Shown here piece by piece: positions 19,399-31,180 of a DNA stretch of 64,000 nucleotides. The notes under the pieces are model-generated. The model saw nothing but the letters and a program-made list of their open reading frames with translations, had not been told where the DNA came from and ran no database searches. Each line of letters opens with the position of its first letter. Within the stretch, counting starts at the first letter, position 1. Location: the NCBI GenBank assembly GCA_944989445.1, contig CALYLW010000125.1, forward strand, positions 1-64,000, given 5' to 3'. The translations under genes and the position numbers were made by a program. This DNA comes from Ampullaceana balthica. Taxonomy: Eukaryota; Mollusca; Gastropoda; Lymnaeidae.

Positions 19399-19735
19399 AA
19401 TAGCCCAAGTCACAGGTTGGAAGAAAGGATGCGTAGCGCTATGACATCATTTTGAGCTTATATTTACGTATATATATAGGCTACAAGGCGCGCATAAAAA
19501 GAGGTGTGCCAAATTCTAAAAATTTTAAAACATTCTAAAATAATAATATATTATGACGTCATAGTTTTAAGCTTATATTTTAATTTTGGAAAAGAGAGCG
19601 ATGTAAAAAGAGGTTTTGTTGATTTATAATTATAAAATACTTTGTGTACATTTCATGAAGTTAAATATTTCGTATTTAATATCAAACAAGTATAAGTTAC
19701 TTGGGCGTTTTACCAAAAAAAAAGTGGGCGCCGAA
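19399..19735 (+). repeat. Interspersed repeat D, copy 2
   Basis: TAATAGCCCAAGTCACAGG through AAAATACTTTGTGTACATTT parallels 5397-5710. A pure (AT)n run (19756-19824) follows. Confidence 0.6.
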
Positions 19736-19753
19736 GAGGCCCTAAAAACCCTA

Positions 19754-19755
<2 letters not shown>

Positions 19756-19824
<69 letters not shown>
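19756..19824. repeat. (AT)n microsatellite
   Basis: About 34 TA repeats, abutting the CTAG of the Helitron-like end at 19825. Confidence 0.95.
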
Positions 19825-19825
<1 letters not shown>

Positions 19826-20095
19826 TAGATTGTAATGGGGCACCGTGGCGCCTGCGGCGCCACCTCTTTTGGGGCGCCTACGTTGCCCACTTGTTTAAAA
19901 AGCCTAATTAACGCGTCCTTGTTTGATAAATACGAAGTATTACTTTCTGAAATGTGCAAAAAGTATTTTATAATAGGGTTTATAGGGCGCCTACGGCACT
20001 CTGTGGGTCAAAAGCCCAAGTAACTTATCCTTGTTTGATAAATAAGAAATATTAAACTTCCTGAAATGTACACTAAGTATTTTGATAAATGCATT
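19825..20095 (-). mobile_element. Helitron-like 3' end and inverted repeat D sequence
   Basis: On the minus strand a perfect hairpin (GTGGCGCC/GGCGCCAC) stands 16 nt before CTAG followed by T, the Helitron 3' signature. The rest matches repeat D inverted (GTTTGATAAATACGAAGTAT, CTGAAATGTACACTAAGTAT). The 5' end was not defined. Confidence 0.5.
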
Positions 20096-20274
20096 GTCAT
20101 CCACGATCTATATGTGGTAAATATTTGAGATCTCTAGGACCATAAGAAGTGGTTTAATTTTACGTTACAAGATTTGAAGGAAGGATGGATGGATGGAGGG
20201 ATGGATACAACATACAAACAGTGTGACTTAAATTAAAGCGTGTAAAAAAAACTTCAACACGCAGACCAGCTGAT

Positions 20275-20514
20275 TGTCAAAACTTTGAACGCACTTCCCG
20301 TCACATACCACTCACTGCAGCGTGCGAGTTTTGTTGTACTGACAATGTTTGGTTCTACGTATGCTTGCGAACAGCCTAAAGAACGTTAAGACCAACTAGC
20401 GATCATGTTTAACGGATGGATGTCTCACCGCCTGCATGAAGCTTAACCTCACCACGTATCAACAAGACTACAAAGCCACCAGCAAAGCCATGCAGCATCA
20501 TAAGTCGCATTAAT
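20275..20514 (+). pseudogene. hAT transposase C-terminal remnant
   Basis: MFGSTYACEQP and CMKLNLTTYQQDYKATSKAM (then QHHKSH and a stop at 20511-20513) match the end of ZBED/Charlie-type hAT transposases, where a FGSTY.CE motif precedes a C-L-x-T-x-Y terminal segment. Frames are broken between the two pieces. No transposon ends were found nearby. Confidence 0.55.
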
Positions 20515-20699
20515 GGTAAGAAATACTCATTATTGATTAGCAACAGCATAACAATGTTAGAACAAAGAATTCAGAGAGATAATTATTGTACTTTTAGTGA
20601 TGAAATTACACAAAATGCACACGTTTACTTGAATTTTTAGTTATAAACGTAATGTATTGCTCTCACAGAATTACTTTTCAAATTATGTGGTGTTTATGG

Positions 20700-21060
20700 C
20701 TCTCTCAGATAAAAAGTTTCCCGACCTTTGATACTAATAATAATGTAATAAAAAACCAGAGGCTAAATTAGTATGAGAACGTGACACTGATGTGGTGATA
20801 AATTCATTGATTTTTAAAAGTTAATAGCCACCACTGTTGTAAAATTGGGGGGAGGGGTGGCAATTTTCTCGTTGTTAATTAGCTAATTGTTAAAAACTTT
20901 AAATTAAATTTTAATAAAAGAAAAGAAAATCCAGGATAAAAAAAATTAAACGAAATGAAGAACTATATTAAAATACGAGAGCGCTTCTAATGCCAAAACT
21001 TTGAAACTCCATTATAAATCTAGTCTTCTGATACTAATGTTACTGAGCTGGAAAACATAG
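20700..21060 (-). repeat. Interspersed repeat E, inverted copy
   Basis: CTAATGCCAAAACTTTGAAA, GTTAATTAGCTAATTGTTA and a C/G-rich GGTGGCAATTTT are the inverse of phrases in the duplicated repeat at 60376-61014, which ends in a CAGTGGCGTAGC-type terminus. Confidence 0.5.
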
Positions 21061-21784
21061 GGGCTGACAGTATGACAATAATGTACTGGTATATATAATT
21101 GATTCAAGTTTGATTTTAACGTAAGTGAACTACTGGACAAAATTGTTGGCCTATTTATACAGCTTATATTAATTTTAATGTCTTTTGTTTTGTGGCATAA
21201 ACAAAAATAATGGTAACAATTACTTATCTAGTGGAATTAAAACTTGAAACAAATAAATACAATATTGGAAAGGGGGGGGGCGGAAAATTCCTGGTTTTTA
21301 GGATAGAAAGCCTCATTCGTTTACCTATCTCCCTGTAACTTTCTTACGGGATATTTTCAGGAAGTTGCCCGATGCGGACATAGCATCTATGGCTCGGGTA
21401 AAAAATATTGTGTTGCAAAATAAAAATAAAAATAAAAATAGCACAAGTATCTCAAAACGTTGATATATAAAATGAAGAATAAAAAACAAACCCCCGAGTG
21501 ATAAATGAATAAAAACAAATTGTAATTTATTTTATTCGTGAGAGGTCTAATTGATAATAAGTGTTTTGTTGAATACAAAAATCGTGTAGCGTCGACAGAT
21601 ATATTGTTTATGGTCAGAAAAATATACAGTAGCCTTTAAATAATACATTTAAAAATCATAATGATACAAATTCTTATTTAAAAAATGTTCATGGTTTATG
21701 CAAGTGTTTATTACACCACTGGGGCAATACAATTTTGATAATGTGAACATTATTTATAATAAATGGTTTCCAGTAGAACTTAGG

Positions 21785-23592
21785 CAGGGATGTCCAAAGT
21801 CCGGCCCGCGAAGCCATTTTAACTGGCCCGCGGCCTCATCTGAAATAGTTAATGAACGGACGTATTATTTCTGTAAAGATAGTATATTTATTAGAAAAGT
21901 AGAAATTGTGTACTGTTTCGAGTGTGTCAAATGGTGGAGAAAATCTGTTAGTATTCTTATTTTTTTTAAACAATGTGGACATTGAATGTTTTAAAACCCG
22001 ATGAAGTTAATTGTACTAAAACATTGACGGCCTACCGTAAGAGTTGATGACGTCATTTTATTTATTTTTTTCGTAGACTCGGACGTGGAAACGAATAATG
22101 CGTCAGTGAACTTAAAAATTGTCAATTCTGTTTTTTTTGGTATCACAATTATTGAAACAAAATGTTCGGCTTTTGTTATATTCAACACATTTTTTTTAAA
22201 TTTCCATTACGCTGCAATAATTTATCAAATTTAATAATTTATATCTTATATTACAGACGCTCTTGCACATTGAAGATTATTAAATTGCGTCTCGTTATTT
22301 TAATGATTGAATTTGAATGAATTAATGAACACAATATTTAATTATTTATAAAGTCTTGAAAATCGATTTAAATTTGTGATCGCATTGTCGTATTTAATCT
22401 CCAAAGTCATACAATTAAAAAAAATTAAAAGAACATTAATTCAGTCTTTATCTAATTTTTTATAAATGCTAAGAGCTATAAATTTTGTGAATAACGAAAC
22501 TGCTACGATCGAGAAAAACACTTGTCTGTAACAAAGTCAGTGAGGAGGGTGCATGGCAAAGCTATTAAACTTCACTGTGTCATTCACCAACAAGTTCTTT
22601 GTTCCATTAAGCTAGTAATAAAAGCTATATTCGCTCTAAAGCCCTGTTTCACCGCCAGTTTCAGCAGTTTCTTCATGACATCCAGGGAGAATACGGAGAT
22701 GTTGTGTATCGCAATGATGAAAGATGGCTCAGTCGGGGAACAGCACTTCATCGCTTCTACGCACTTAAAAAATAATTGGGCAATTCATGGAAGATAAGAG
22801 ACAACCAATGCCAGAATTAACTGATGCTGCTTTGCTGGCAGATTTAGGATTTTTAGTTGATATGACAACACATCGAAACGTACTTAACACAAATCTTCAA
22901 GGTCAAAATGCAGTGGTAATCTGATTATATTCACATATCAAGGCCTTTGGGGAAAAGCTGCAACTTTTTCAAATGCAGCCTAATACCACACATTACCGCT
23001 CACTACAGGAAATCATGCCAACTTTCCCAAAAAGAAGCTTCAATGAACAAATACAGAGGTATGTTGCAGATATCACATTCCTGGCTGATGAATTTCAAAT
23101 ACGCTTTCAGGACTTTGCAAATATTGAAAAGGACATCATGTTATTTTCTTCACCTTTCTCTGTTGACACTGATAATGCTCCAGGCAATCTGCAGCTGGAA
23201 CTCATTGAGTAATAATGAAATTCGCAGCTTTCTCTCAACGACTTTTACCGACAGCTGGATAAAGAGAGATTCCAACATTTTCTAAGAAAATGCTCAGTTT
23301 GTTTGGCTCGACATACTTGTGTCAGCAGACATTTTCAGTTACGAATTTTAACAAGAACCGTGAGGACAAGAATAAGTTACTATCACCTACGTGTTATAAT
23401 ACGTATCAAAACCAGTGGCATTGAGCTTGACCTCAACTATTTACTGCATTCAAGATCTCAGTTTCACCCTTCACATTAACATTTTGCTATAACACTTCTC
23501 AACATGTCATTTTTACATAATTTTAATCCGGCCCGTGAGGGTCTTTGTTTCAAGGAATATTGCTCGCCATGCAAAAAGTTTGGACACCCCTG
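21785..23592 (+). mobile_element. hAT transposon (ZBED/Charlie-type), dead copy
   Basis: The ends CAGGGATGTCCA and TGGACACCCCTG are inverted, flanked by near-identical 8-bp duplications AACTTAGG (21777-21784) and AGCTTAGG (23593-23600), as hAT elements make. Inside, on the plus strand, scattered frames match the transposase: KLHCVIHQQVL, LLADLGFLVDMTTHRNVLN, FADEFQIRFQDF-like text, and LSLFGSTYLCQQTFSVTNFN. Frameshifts and stops separate them. Confidence 0.8.
22510..23460 (+). pseudogene. hAT transposase pseudogene
   Basis: Fragments run in family order. A BED-less central region with IKLHCVIHQQ (about 22553-22590) comes first. The MPELTDAALLADLGFLVDMT segment (about 22810-22870) and SHIKAFGEKLQLF follow. 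Then comes SFNEQIQRYVADITFLADEF with IRFQDFANIEKDIMLFSSPF (about 23036-23160), and finally the dimerisation motif FGSTYLCQQTFS (about 23298-23335). At least three frame changes and an in-frame stop are needed, so it is inactive. Confidence 0.7.
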
Positions 23593-23689
23593 AGCTTAGG
23601 GAACCTGTGAAAATAGGCTGGTTGACGCAGTCCCAAGATAGTAAACAGTCCCTTTAAGTTATGCTATTCTCTTTCGGTGTGCTATAGTC

Positions 23690-23874
23690 CAGTGCTTCTT
23701 AAAGTAGTGGTCAGCGGACCGGCGCCCGTCCCTTGGCCATCCGCCGCCGGTCCGCAGAAGGTCTCAAAAAAGGACAGAAAAATTGTCATTGCGGGGAAAA
23801 TAGTACGCCGGTCCCTGGTGCAATGGAAAAAAATTCATGCCATTCCGCCATATTAAAAAGTTTGAGAAGCACTG
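23690..23874. mobile_element. hAT-type MITE, 185 bp
   Basis: Ends CAGTGCTTCTTAAA and TTTGAGAAGCACTG are inverted, with a perfect 8-bp target duplication CTATAGTC at 23682-23689 and 23875-23882. The interior is GC-rich and non-coding. Confidence 0.85.
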
Positions 23875-25305
23875 CTATAGTCTGTTAGATGTATGGATTT
23901 ACTATTTACTTAGTCTTCAATGGTGTTGTTTCTTGCTCCACTGTAAAGGAATCCCTGACGTATAATTGACTTGTTGATTTCAATTTGCGTGTTGTTTTAA
24001 ATGATTTACTTTTACAATATTTGTGATTAAAATAAAGACAATATCGCTAACATTTGCTCAGTGGGACTACACAAAAAAACTGAAAAAATATGACATTTGA
24101 AATTTTAAAATAAAATAGAAAGCATTAAAATCATTAACAACTACATTATATAAATCAGAGTTTGAAAACAATTGAAAGTATTGTTTTCGTAATTTTAGTT
24201 ATGCTAAGTAGTGGGGCAAAAAGAATATCGTAAACAACGTAATACATTTTCAAATTCCATTCGATAAACCTCCACCACAAACATAATTCTTACATGGCCA
24301 AGCAGTATTTTGAACATTCATTTCTTTGCTTAGGTTTGCAAGTCCTGGAACTATGGTTTCCATGTCGACGAGATTTGGAGGTCAGGGGCTTTTGATCTGG
24401 CCAGAAACCTGAGTTTAAACATAACTTTGAGGAGAATTCAATGAAAACTTCGGAGTGAAATTTATCAACGGTAAAGTAACAAATTTACAAGTTCATCAAA
24501 TATTTCTACTACCACTACTAGATAATGGTTTATCTAAGATTTGAAGGCTTATTTAATCTATGATATAGCTATAAAGACATATGATATAACTATAAAGACA
24601 TATGATATAACTGTCAGAATCTAAGCCAAGTAATGAAACTACTATATATTGGGTAGTCTAGCATGGACTACTTGATATATTGTCAACTTCTAAATACTTA
24701 TATTTGTGTAATGATATATGTAAGCAATAACTCTAACGGGATTAATAAAAAGTCCTTTAAAATACGAGTATGCCAAAAAGTAAAGGACGCCCCTTTTCTA
24801 TGGAATTATAAGTGAGGCATTTTAACTTTCAGTATCAGACTAATAAAATATTCAATGATTTATTCTCCTCCATGGTCATGAAATAATAGGTTGAGTCAAG
24901 ACGTTATTTCTTTCACGTCAGAAAGCCAATAAATTTGCCACGCAATTCCCGACGTGTCTGGAGAAAATGTACATCATGTTTCAGAAAATATCAGAGAGAA
25001 ATCGCAGCAACCTTATGGGGGACTTTATGACGTTTGCGACGCATATCGACCAGGCTAATCTCACCATGGTGTTTGTCGTTAACCTTAAGCTCTACATATT
25101 CAAGGAGCAACAAGACCAAAGCATAATAGTTCCCTAATAAGACTTATGACAAATCAATGGAGTTTACAGGTAATCTATGATACGTTTAACATGATGATAA
25201 TACAATTATACCAGTAGTATCGTCGTTGAAGATCTTATTAATCAGTTTCAAATACTTTCCCGCCTAATTAATATGAATGATTATTATGTTTTTCTAATTG
25301 TTTTG

Positions 25306-25470
25306 CATATTCAAGGAGCAACAAGACCAAAGCTTAATAGATTCCCTAATAAGACTTATATCAAATCAAAGGAGTTTACATGTAAGCCATGATACGTTTA
25401 ACGTGTTGATAATACAATTATACAATTAGTCGCTCTGTTGGGGCTCTAATTATTTAGTTGCATATACTTT
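25306..25470 (+). repeat. Direct duplication of the end of the FBXO39-like exon 3
   Basis: CATATTCAAGGAGCAACAAG and the following 130 bp repeat 25096-25240, including the end of exon 3 and the start of its intron. This copy reads AATAGATTCC where the upstream one reads AATAGTTCC and has an open frame (DQSLIDSLIRLISNQRSLH). Confidence 0.75.
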
Positions 25471-25639
25471 ACCGTCTAATTAAAATAAATGGTTATGATG
25501 TTTGCGTTAATCTTTTTTTTTAAATTGTGTAAATTCTTAAATAATTTTTTTTACCGTCTGAAAAATTAAAATAATAATTGTCATCTGGATTTTTTTTTAA
25601 AGTTAAAAAAATAAAATTTTATTGAGGTCAACTTCTTCT

Positions 25640-25880
25640 TTTTTTTTGTGTGTGTGTGTGTCCCATAACCTTGTGGTCGTAGGGGGTTCTAATGTTTCCG
25701 TTAGAAGAGTTTCTCGGGGCTTGGTAGACTTGGTGGCGCCATCTCCTCTCCAATTTAGCGGAGGACTTCTGAGCGATAGTCATATATCAATCTTTATAAT
25801 GTGGCCTTAGCGTGGCAAGATCACACGAACCTCAGCTTGTGAGGCGAGCGCACTACCGACTTTGCTATCCAGCTTCCTAC
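25640..25880 (-). mobile_element. tRNA-derived SINE, second type
   Basis: On the minus strand AGTCGGTAGTGCGCTCGCCT (A-box region with D-arm) and AGCTGAGGTTCGTGTGATC (B-box-like) resemble a tRNA head. A non-coding body and a CA-rich tail (GT on the plus strand at 25648-25661) follow. Target duplications were not resolved. Confidence 0.5.
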
Positions 25881-26185
25881 TGTTGTTTTAAGACGATAAA
25901 CGCAATTTTTTTTTAAAGGTGGGCTATTTCTTGTGAGTTTATTACCGTTCAGCACAACTTTTAAGTCTTATACTAAAACTACCAGGCTCAGTCAACGGTT
26001 TGGAACAATGCTGAAGATGTTTCATAATAAAAGCTGTTCAATTAACGCACCTTATAAGATTCCCATTTCTTTTAGCCAACATAAACCCAATCAAATCATC
26101 TGCTAACATGTAATTCAACAAAGTAGGAACACGACCCTAATTTTGAAGATTAAAAAAAAATGTCTTCTCATCACGTTGGGTTTTT

Positions 26186-26594
26186 AGGGTTCGTCCATAA
26201 ATGACGTCACGTGACTTGGGGTAGGGGAGGAGGGTCGAGCATTTGTGACAATGTGTGACGAGGGAAAAAAGGTCGGGGGCAAGAATTGTGACGTCACATG
26301 AAAACGCGCTACTTTAAATAAAATGTCCACTTAAATATTAGATTGCTTTCAACTTTTGTAATGACGTTTTCAATGGCTTTACGTGTTTTGCGATTTTCGA
26401 TTGCAGTCTTACACTAAATACATAGTTAAATGAATTTTTTTTATTTGAAACATGTTATTTTTCAATCAGAAAATACGATTTTGTGTTGTAAAAACTTTGT
26501 TACTTAAAATTGGGTCTAAGTTTTTGTAACAAAGTGCGTCGGGGGGGGGGATAAAAATCGGCCAAATAACGTGACGTCATTTATAGACTTCTCC
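26186..26594. mobile_element. MITE family M1, long copy
   Basis: Left end AGGGTTCGTCCATAAATGAC; right end GTGACGTCATTTATAGACTT, an inverted counterpart. The internal phrase TTTTCAATGGCTTTACGTG and a G-run are shared with the 29-kb copy. Confidence 0.7.
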
Positions 26595-26894
26595 TTAAAT
26601 CTTGATTTTTTTGTTTTTCTAAAAATCTATTTGGTTTAATTCTCGTTTTCTGCTTTCTCGTTAATTTAATTAACCAAGATAATAGTTAATAGCGTATTTG
26701 CTCATTTATTTTTAGACTGTCTTATTGGCGTCAATATATTTGGATTTGGAAAACGGACTCAAGGTTCTTCAAACTTTGTCCGATGGCTCTGGAAGGATCA
26801 TTACAAATCTCTGCCTTAGAGGCTTCTTTCAGAAGGGAATGCCTGTGTATCGTGGACCACGTGTGGCGTCTATACTGTTAATCATGGTCGTGTC

Positions 26895-27600
26895 CATTTC
26901 ATTCTGAAACATGTTTAAAGAAATTTTGTTTTAATTATGTTATTGTTTATTAATTAACACTCATTATAGGAAAAAAAATACGAATAGGTCCTGTTATGGG
27001 TATGGAAAAATATACAAGTCTGTTGTTGTTGGCTTCCTTATTTCTCGTAAGACGACGGAATTATCTGTGCTCCTGTGAGATTTGCGTGCATGATTGTGCA
27101 GCTTCTGCTGTGGCTGTACAAGCCCTTTCGTGAATGGCAGCCATTGCCGCACTTCTGACGCTGAGAGGTAGTATTAAATTGTGCTTGGCTGATTTGCTCT
27201 GCTTTTCCTATTAAGGTGATTTACGTCTGCGACCTGTTGCAGGTTTCTTTCCCCTGCTTCTAGCCCAGCATACAAATAAAAAAACATGACAAGTCTGTAC
27301 AAGTGTATTTTAAAAAAAAAGATTCTCAATCTTTTCGTCGTGACTATGAGTTTTACAAAAATAATTAATTTTTAATATTAATTGTTTTTTAATGAAATAA
27401 AATTAGAATAAAAATAACCTTTTTTCAGAGTTAATTTTGTATAATTTAATTATAAACAGATTTTCAGGCTTCTTCTAAACAAAATATTTATTTACTATTT
27501 CTTTCAAATTATAATTTAAAATGTCTCTATTCAGCAATTAATGCGTTTTTGATTGTAGCTTTGGACAATTTTACCCTTAGCAACTATTTTATTCTTCTGA
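26895..27600. other. No gene seen
   Basis: A GC-richer patch (about 27000-27290) followed by AT-rich sequence. No open coding exon or element ends were identified. Confidence 0.4.
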
Positions 27601-27724
27601 CTGATGCTGTATGTACAAACGCACAACACATTTACACATACACAAACATACTATTTCTATCTCTCTCTATCTCTTACACACACACACATAAATATATATA
27701 TATATAAATATATATATATAATAT

Positions 27725-28175
27725 ATCTATATATAAAACTATATAATTTGCAATTGTCACGCAAGTCAGTCTGTCCTGACGCTACTAATTTTAGAAAGCA
27801 GGGAAAACCAAATTACTGCACCAATGCACCAAAAGGTGTGCAATTCAAAGATGCGCTGTAAAAAATATTATATGACGTCATTGATTTAGCTCATATTTTC
27901 AATTTTAGAAATGGGAACTATGTTAAAAGAGAATTAGATGGTGGTTAATTATAAAATCAAAAAATAAACGGGGCGTTGTAGGCGCCCTGCAACCCCTATT
28001 ATAAAATACTTTGTGTACAGTTCAGAAAGTTTAATATTTCGTATTTATCAAACAAGGACAAGTTAGTTGTGCTTTTGAAAACGGTCGGTGCCGTAGTCGC
28101 TCTAAAAAATGTGCATTTTTTATGAAATAAATAGATTTCAGCTGAAAACTTCCATCATTTTTGACGGGTGTACGC
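27725..28175 (+). mobile_element. Helitron-like non-autonomous element
   Basis: It starts near TCTATATATAAAACTATATA, contains CAGTCTGTCCTGACGCTACT and a repeat D middle section, and ends with the palindrome TTTCAGCTGAAA, then GGGTGTACGCTAG followed by T. A degenerate relative is at 30243-30510. Flanked by TA microsatellites. Confidence 0.5.
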
Positions 28176-28452
28176 TAGTATATATATATATATATTAGGA
28201 CTTCGGAAATTTAGTGATTTGATTTTTTTATATTTCAGTAGTCCATTAGATTGCGAGAGCGTTCACATCAGAGGAAATAATTTATTTTAAATCTTATAAA
28301 CAGGAGTGCAATCTGTTAGCAATTTGTTTAAACAATTGAAGTCATATGTTTTTTTCAAAATGCTGTTAGCGAATTTACAGCTGATCACAACAATTATTTT
28401 GTATCATGAGTGTTTGTAAGATGACTTTCTTAAAACTTGTGTAGTTTTAGAC

Positions 28453-28659
28453 CAGTGATAGTGAGCACATGGTACGCGTGTCACATTCGACACGCATAGT
28501 CTCATTAGTCGGGAAGCGGCTAAAATATTATTACCGCCATGAAACCAGTTAAGCCAAACCCATTTTCGGGTTTCATTGGAGTGTTCGCACTTTGCTATTA
28601 ATAAGTGGGCGTTGGTTAGAATTTTGGGCACGCGGCCCCAAAAAGTTTCGCTACCATTG
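28453..28659. mobile_element. hAT-type MITE, 207 bp
   Basis: Ends CAGTGATAG and CTACCATTG are imperfect inverted repeats. The flanks TTTTAGAC and TTTTAGAG form an 8-bp duplication with one mismatch. The interior is GC-richer and non-coding. Confidence 0.7.
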
Positions 28660-29135
28660 TTTTAGAGTATGTTCCCTGGCTTGACTATGAGTCTTGTAAA
28701 CAACATTTTAACTGACCCTCGTGAGAACTTTTTAAATTATATATTCAATAAAATTTATACAAGCAAGTGTCCGAAAACATTTACCTTTTTTTGTATAGTA
28801 ATTTAGTCTTCACAAACATTGCAGAATGTTGCTAATAAGTTTGTACTCATATATGACTGTGGTTTAACCTTAGGCTCTCTGACACGATACTTTCTAAACT
28901 ATTCTATATATGCGTAGCTGTAAGGTTTTAAAAAATGCAAATATTTACCCAAACCTTTTCTTTTTTGGGCAGCATCAGGTAGAAAAGTGATATATAAAAG
29001 TATTAATTAAAAATAGCGTGAATTTTTAAATGATTTTAGTGGAGGTTTCTTAAATTTATCAATAAGTTCCTACTCAAAAAACATTTTCTTGTTTTTGAAA
29101 TTAGTAACGTTAAAATAATCCTATAAAACTTATTT

Positions 29136-29567
29136 TGGGCCGTCAATAAATGACGTCAGGCGCCTATGAGGGGAGAGGGGTCACACATTTGGAATGATGT
29201 GTGACCGGGGCGGGGGGAGTGTTTAAGAAATGTGAGGTCACATAAGAATGCGCAATTTTCAATACAATTTCCACTTAGATAAATGATTGCTTGCAATTTA
29301 TTTAATGACGTTTTCAATGGCTTCGCAAGTATTACGATGTTAGATTGCAGCCTTACACTAAATATATGCTTAAATGGCAAAAAATAGAGTAAATTTGCAA
29401 CATTCTAGATTTCAATTAGAAAATACGGCTTTTAGGGGCTAGGGTGGTTCAAAGCTTTATGACGTCATATTCCAGAGGGGTCTAAGTTTTTGTGACGAAG
29501 TCGGGGGTGGGGTGGGGGAGGGGTAAAAATTGGCCGAAATTGCGTGACGTTTTTCATGGACGGCCTC
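29136..29567. mobile_element. MITE family M1, long copy
   Basis: Left TGGGCCGTCAATAAATGACG, right TTTTTCATGGACGGCC inverted. It shares TTGCTTGCAATTTATTTAAT and the TTACACTAAATA phrase with the copies at 9.7 and 26.2 kb. Confidence 0.7.
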
Positions 29568-30242
29568 TATGTCAACTTTAAATACGTTACATATATATTT
29601 ATTTTGGCAAAATCAATCTGAAAAGTCAGTTTGTAGAAATTTCTCCTTACTAATTTGGTGTTTAATATGCGTAGATATGAAGGCATTTCATTCTTTAGAT
29701 GTCACAAAAAATAGAAATTCGAGGCTTAAAGACAATATATGCGAGAAGAAGACACAGAGCGAAGTCAATTTAAAAAAGTAAAAGTAATAACCTGGATACC
29801 AAATTTTTTAGAAAATGTTTATGTTTTGAATTAAAATGCTCTAATTGGCCATTATCTCGTTTGAAATTAGTTAATTATTAAGCAGTTTTTATTGACAGCA
29901 AGACTTCAGCCGTGCTAGTTCCATGACAAATAGCTCTAGAACTGTTAGTAGAAAGGTACATAGGATTGTTTACCTCTGGAAAATAGAACTCAACGAGCTA
30001 TAAATAGAAATAAACTAATAATAAAAATCGACTATAATGTCCATTCGTTGGCAACACAAGAGAGTATACTTTTACAATGTAAATATATATCAAGGTTTAC
30101 TTAGTTGTTCTAAAATTGTTTAAAAAAGAAATAATACGTTTGTGTGCAATTAAAATTGTCTATCTCCTTTGTTTTTTTATAATTTGTAAAAAAATAGTTT
30201 AAATTAATTGTTTTTAAAATCAACATACATAAGTTGCAATGC

Positions 30243-30510
30243 ATGTCACGTCTGTCTGTCCGTGACGCTACTAATTTTAGAAAGCAGCGCACCAAATTAC
30301 TGCACCAAAAATAACTCTTTTTGAACGTTCAAAATAAAATTGTTCAATATGAAAATAAATGAATAAAATTAAAATTTAAAAAAATAAATAAATTTCTGTA
30401 TTACATTAATTTTTATTCTGATATGTATTTTTTTAAAATCAATAGATTTCAGCTGAAATGTATTTATTTTGAAAACTTCCCTCATTTTTGACGTGTAATA
30501 CACGAGTTTA
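30243..30510 (+). repeat. Degenerate relative of the 27.7-kb Helitron-like element
   Basis: GTCTGTCCGTGACGCTACTA, AATTTTAGAAAGCAGC and ATAGATTTCAGCTGAAAT match the start and end of the element at 27725-28175. The middle differs and the CTAG end is lost. Confidence 0.5.
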
Positions 30511-30779
30511 ATTATAAAATGATTGTATACTTCTTTTTAAAAAAAATATTTATTTACTCTTTCTTTTCCATTGTCGAAATTAAAAATTTATCTAATAGAC
30601 AATAAATGACTATAGCAGTGGATAATTTAACACTTAGCAGTTCTTTTATTCTTTTGACTTATACATGAAACAGTATGTAAATTTAGTTAAATTATTTCTG
30701 GAAAAGCTCTATCTGTTCTCCGGACAAGCAGGGGAAATTATATTTTAAATTTCCCTTTGCTAAAATAGAAAAATATTAC

Positions 30780-30906
30780 TGGTGAAATGACTGAAAAGTA
30801 CAAGGCTCTATTTGGTGCCTTTACTGTGGAAATTGAAAGGAAGTTCCAAGACTTCAAGAGCCTGGAACAACTATTCAATATCCCCAGTTCGTCATTTATA
30901 GCATAA
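30780..30906 (+). pseudogene. hAT transposase fragment
   Basis: The short frame MTEKYKALFGAFTVEIERKF, then QDFKSLEQLFNI, resembles the RFQDF...E..F segment of the hAT transposase at 21.8-23.6 kb. No ends were found. Confidence 0.5.
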
Positions 30907-31114
30907 ACTGATTGAGCCCAAAAGTATATACAGTCAGAGCTGCTTGACCTAAAATAATATTATGACATGAGGAAAAATTCAGTCGTTTATTTTTTGTATT
31001 TTTGCAAGGAGCGAAATTTCATCACTTTAAAAACTTTTCTGCAGCACTTTAGTCACTATTTGGTTCAAAACACATATGAAATTTAGTAATCATCGGTTCT
31101 CTTTTCATCAGCAG

Positions 31115-31180
31115 CAGTGGCGTAGCTAGGGGATGATAGGGAAGGTCCACCCCGGGCAGCACACATTTAGAGGTCTGCAG
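31115..31180. repeat. hAT-like terminus CAGTGGCGTAGC
   Basis: CAGTGGCGTAGCTAGGG at 31125 matches the inverse of the end at 61000-61014. The opposite end was not located. Confidence 0.35.

Larger units (their letters stand above)
24334..26886 (+). pseudogene. FBXO39-like F-box gene remnant, plus strand (exons 2-4)
   Basis: Three stretches align by eye with the intact gene at 44759-50082. An F-box-end exon starts at 24334 after TTTGCTTAG (VCKSWNYGFHVDEIWRSGAF; compare SCKHWSEVFKDPTLWRKRII). An exon 3 lies at 24922-25169 (NKFATQFPTCLEKMYIMFQK and SNLMGDFMTFATHIDQANLT, ending LIRLMTNQWSLQ before GTAATC). An exon 4 lies at 26716 to about 26886 (LENGLKVLQTLSDGSGRIIT). Exon 2 does not stay open to a phase-1 donor. 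Exon 3 needs a one-base shift near 25128, where a duplicated segment at 25322 keeps the frame. No first exon or exons 5-9 were found. It is probably a decayed paralogue. Confidence 0.6.

Noticed and set aside
19616..19828. Open frame ending in a Tyr-Ile ladder
   Set aside because: It runs from repeat D into the (AT)n microsatellite and has no protein-like core.
22522..23285. A host gene of ZBED type (domesticated hAT)
   Set aside because: Frames are broken several times and the sequence lies between hAT terminal repeats with an 8-bp duplication.
24334..24470. A second FREP or fibrinogen gene after the first
   Set aside because: The exon resembles the F-box end of the intact FBXO39-like gene instead, and the following exons match that gene, not a fibrinogen domain.
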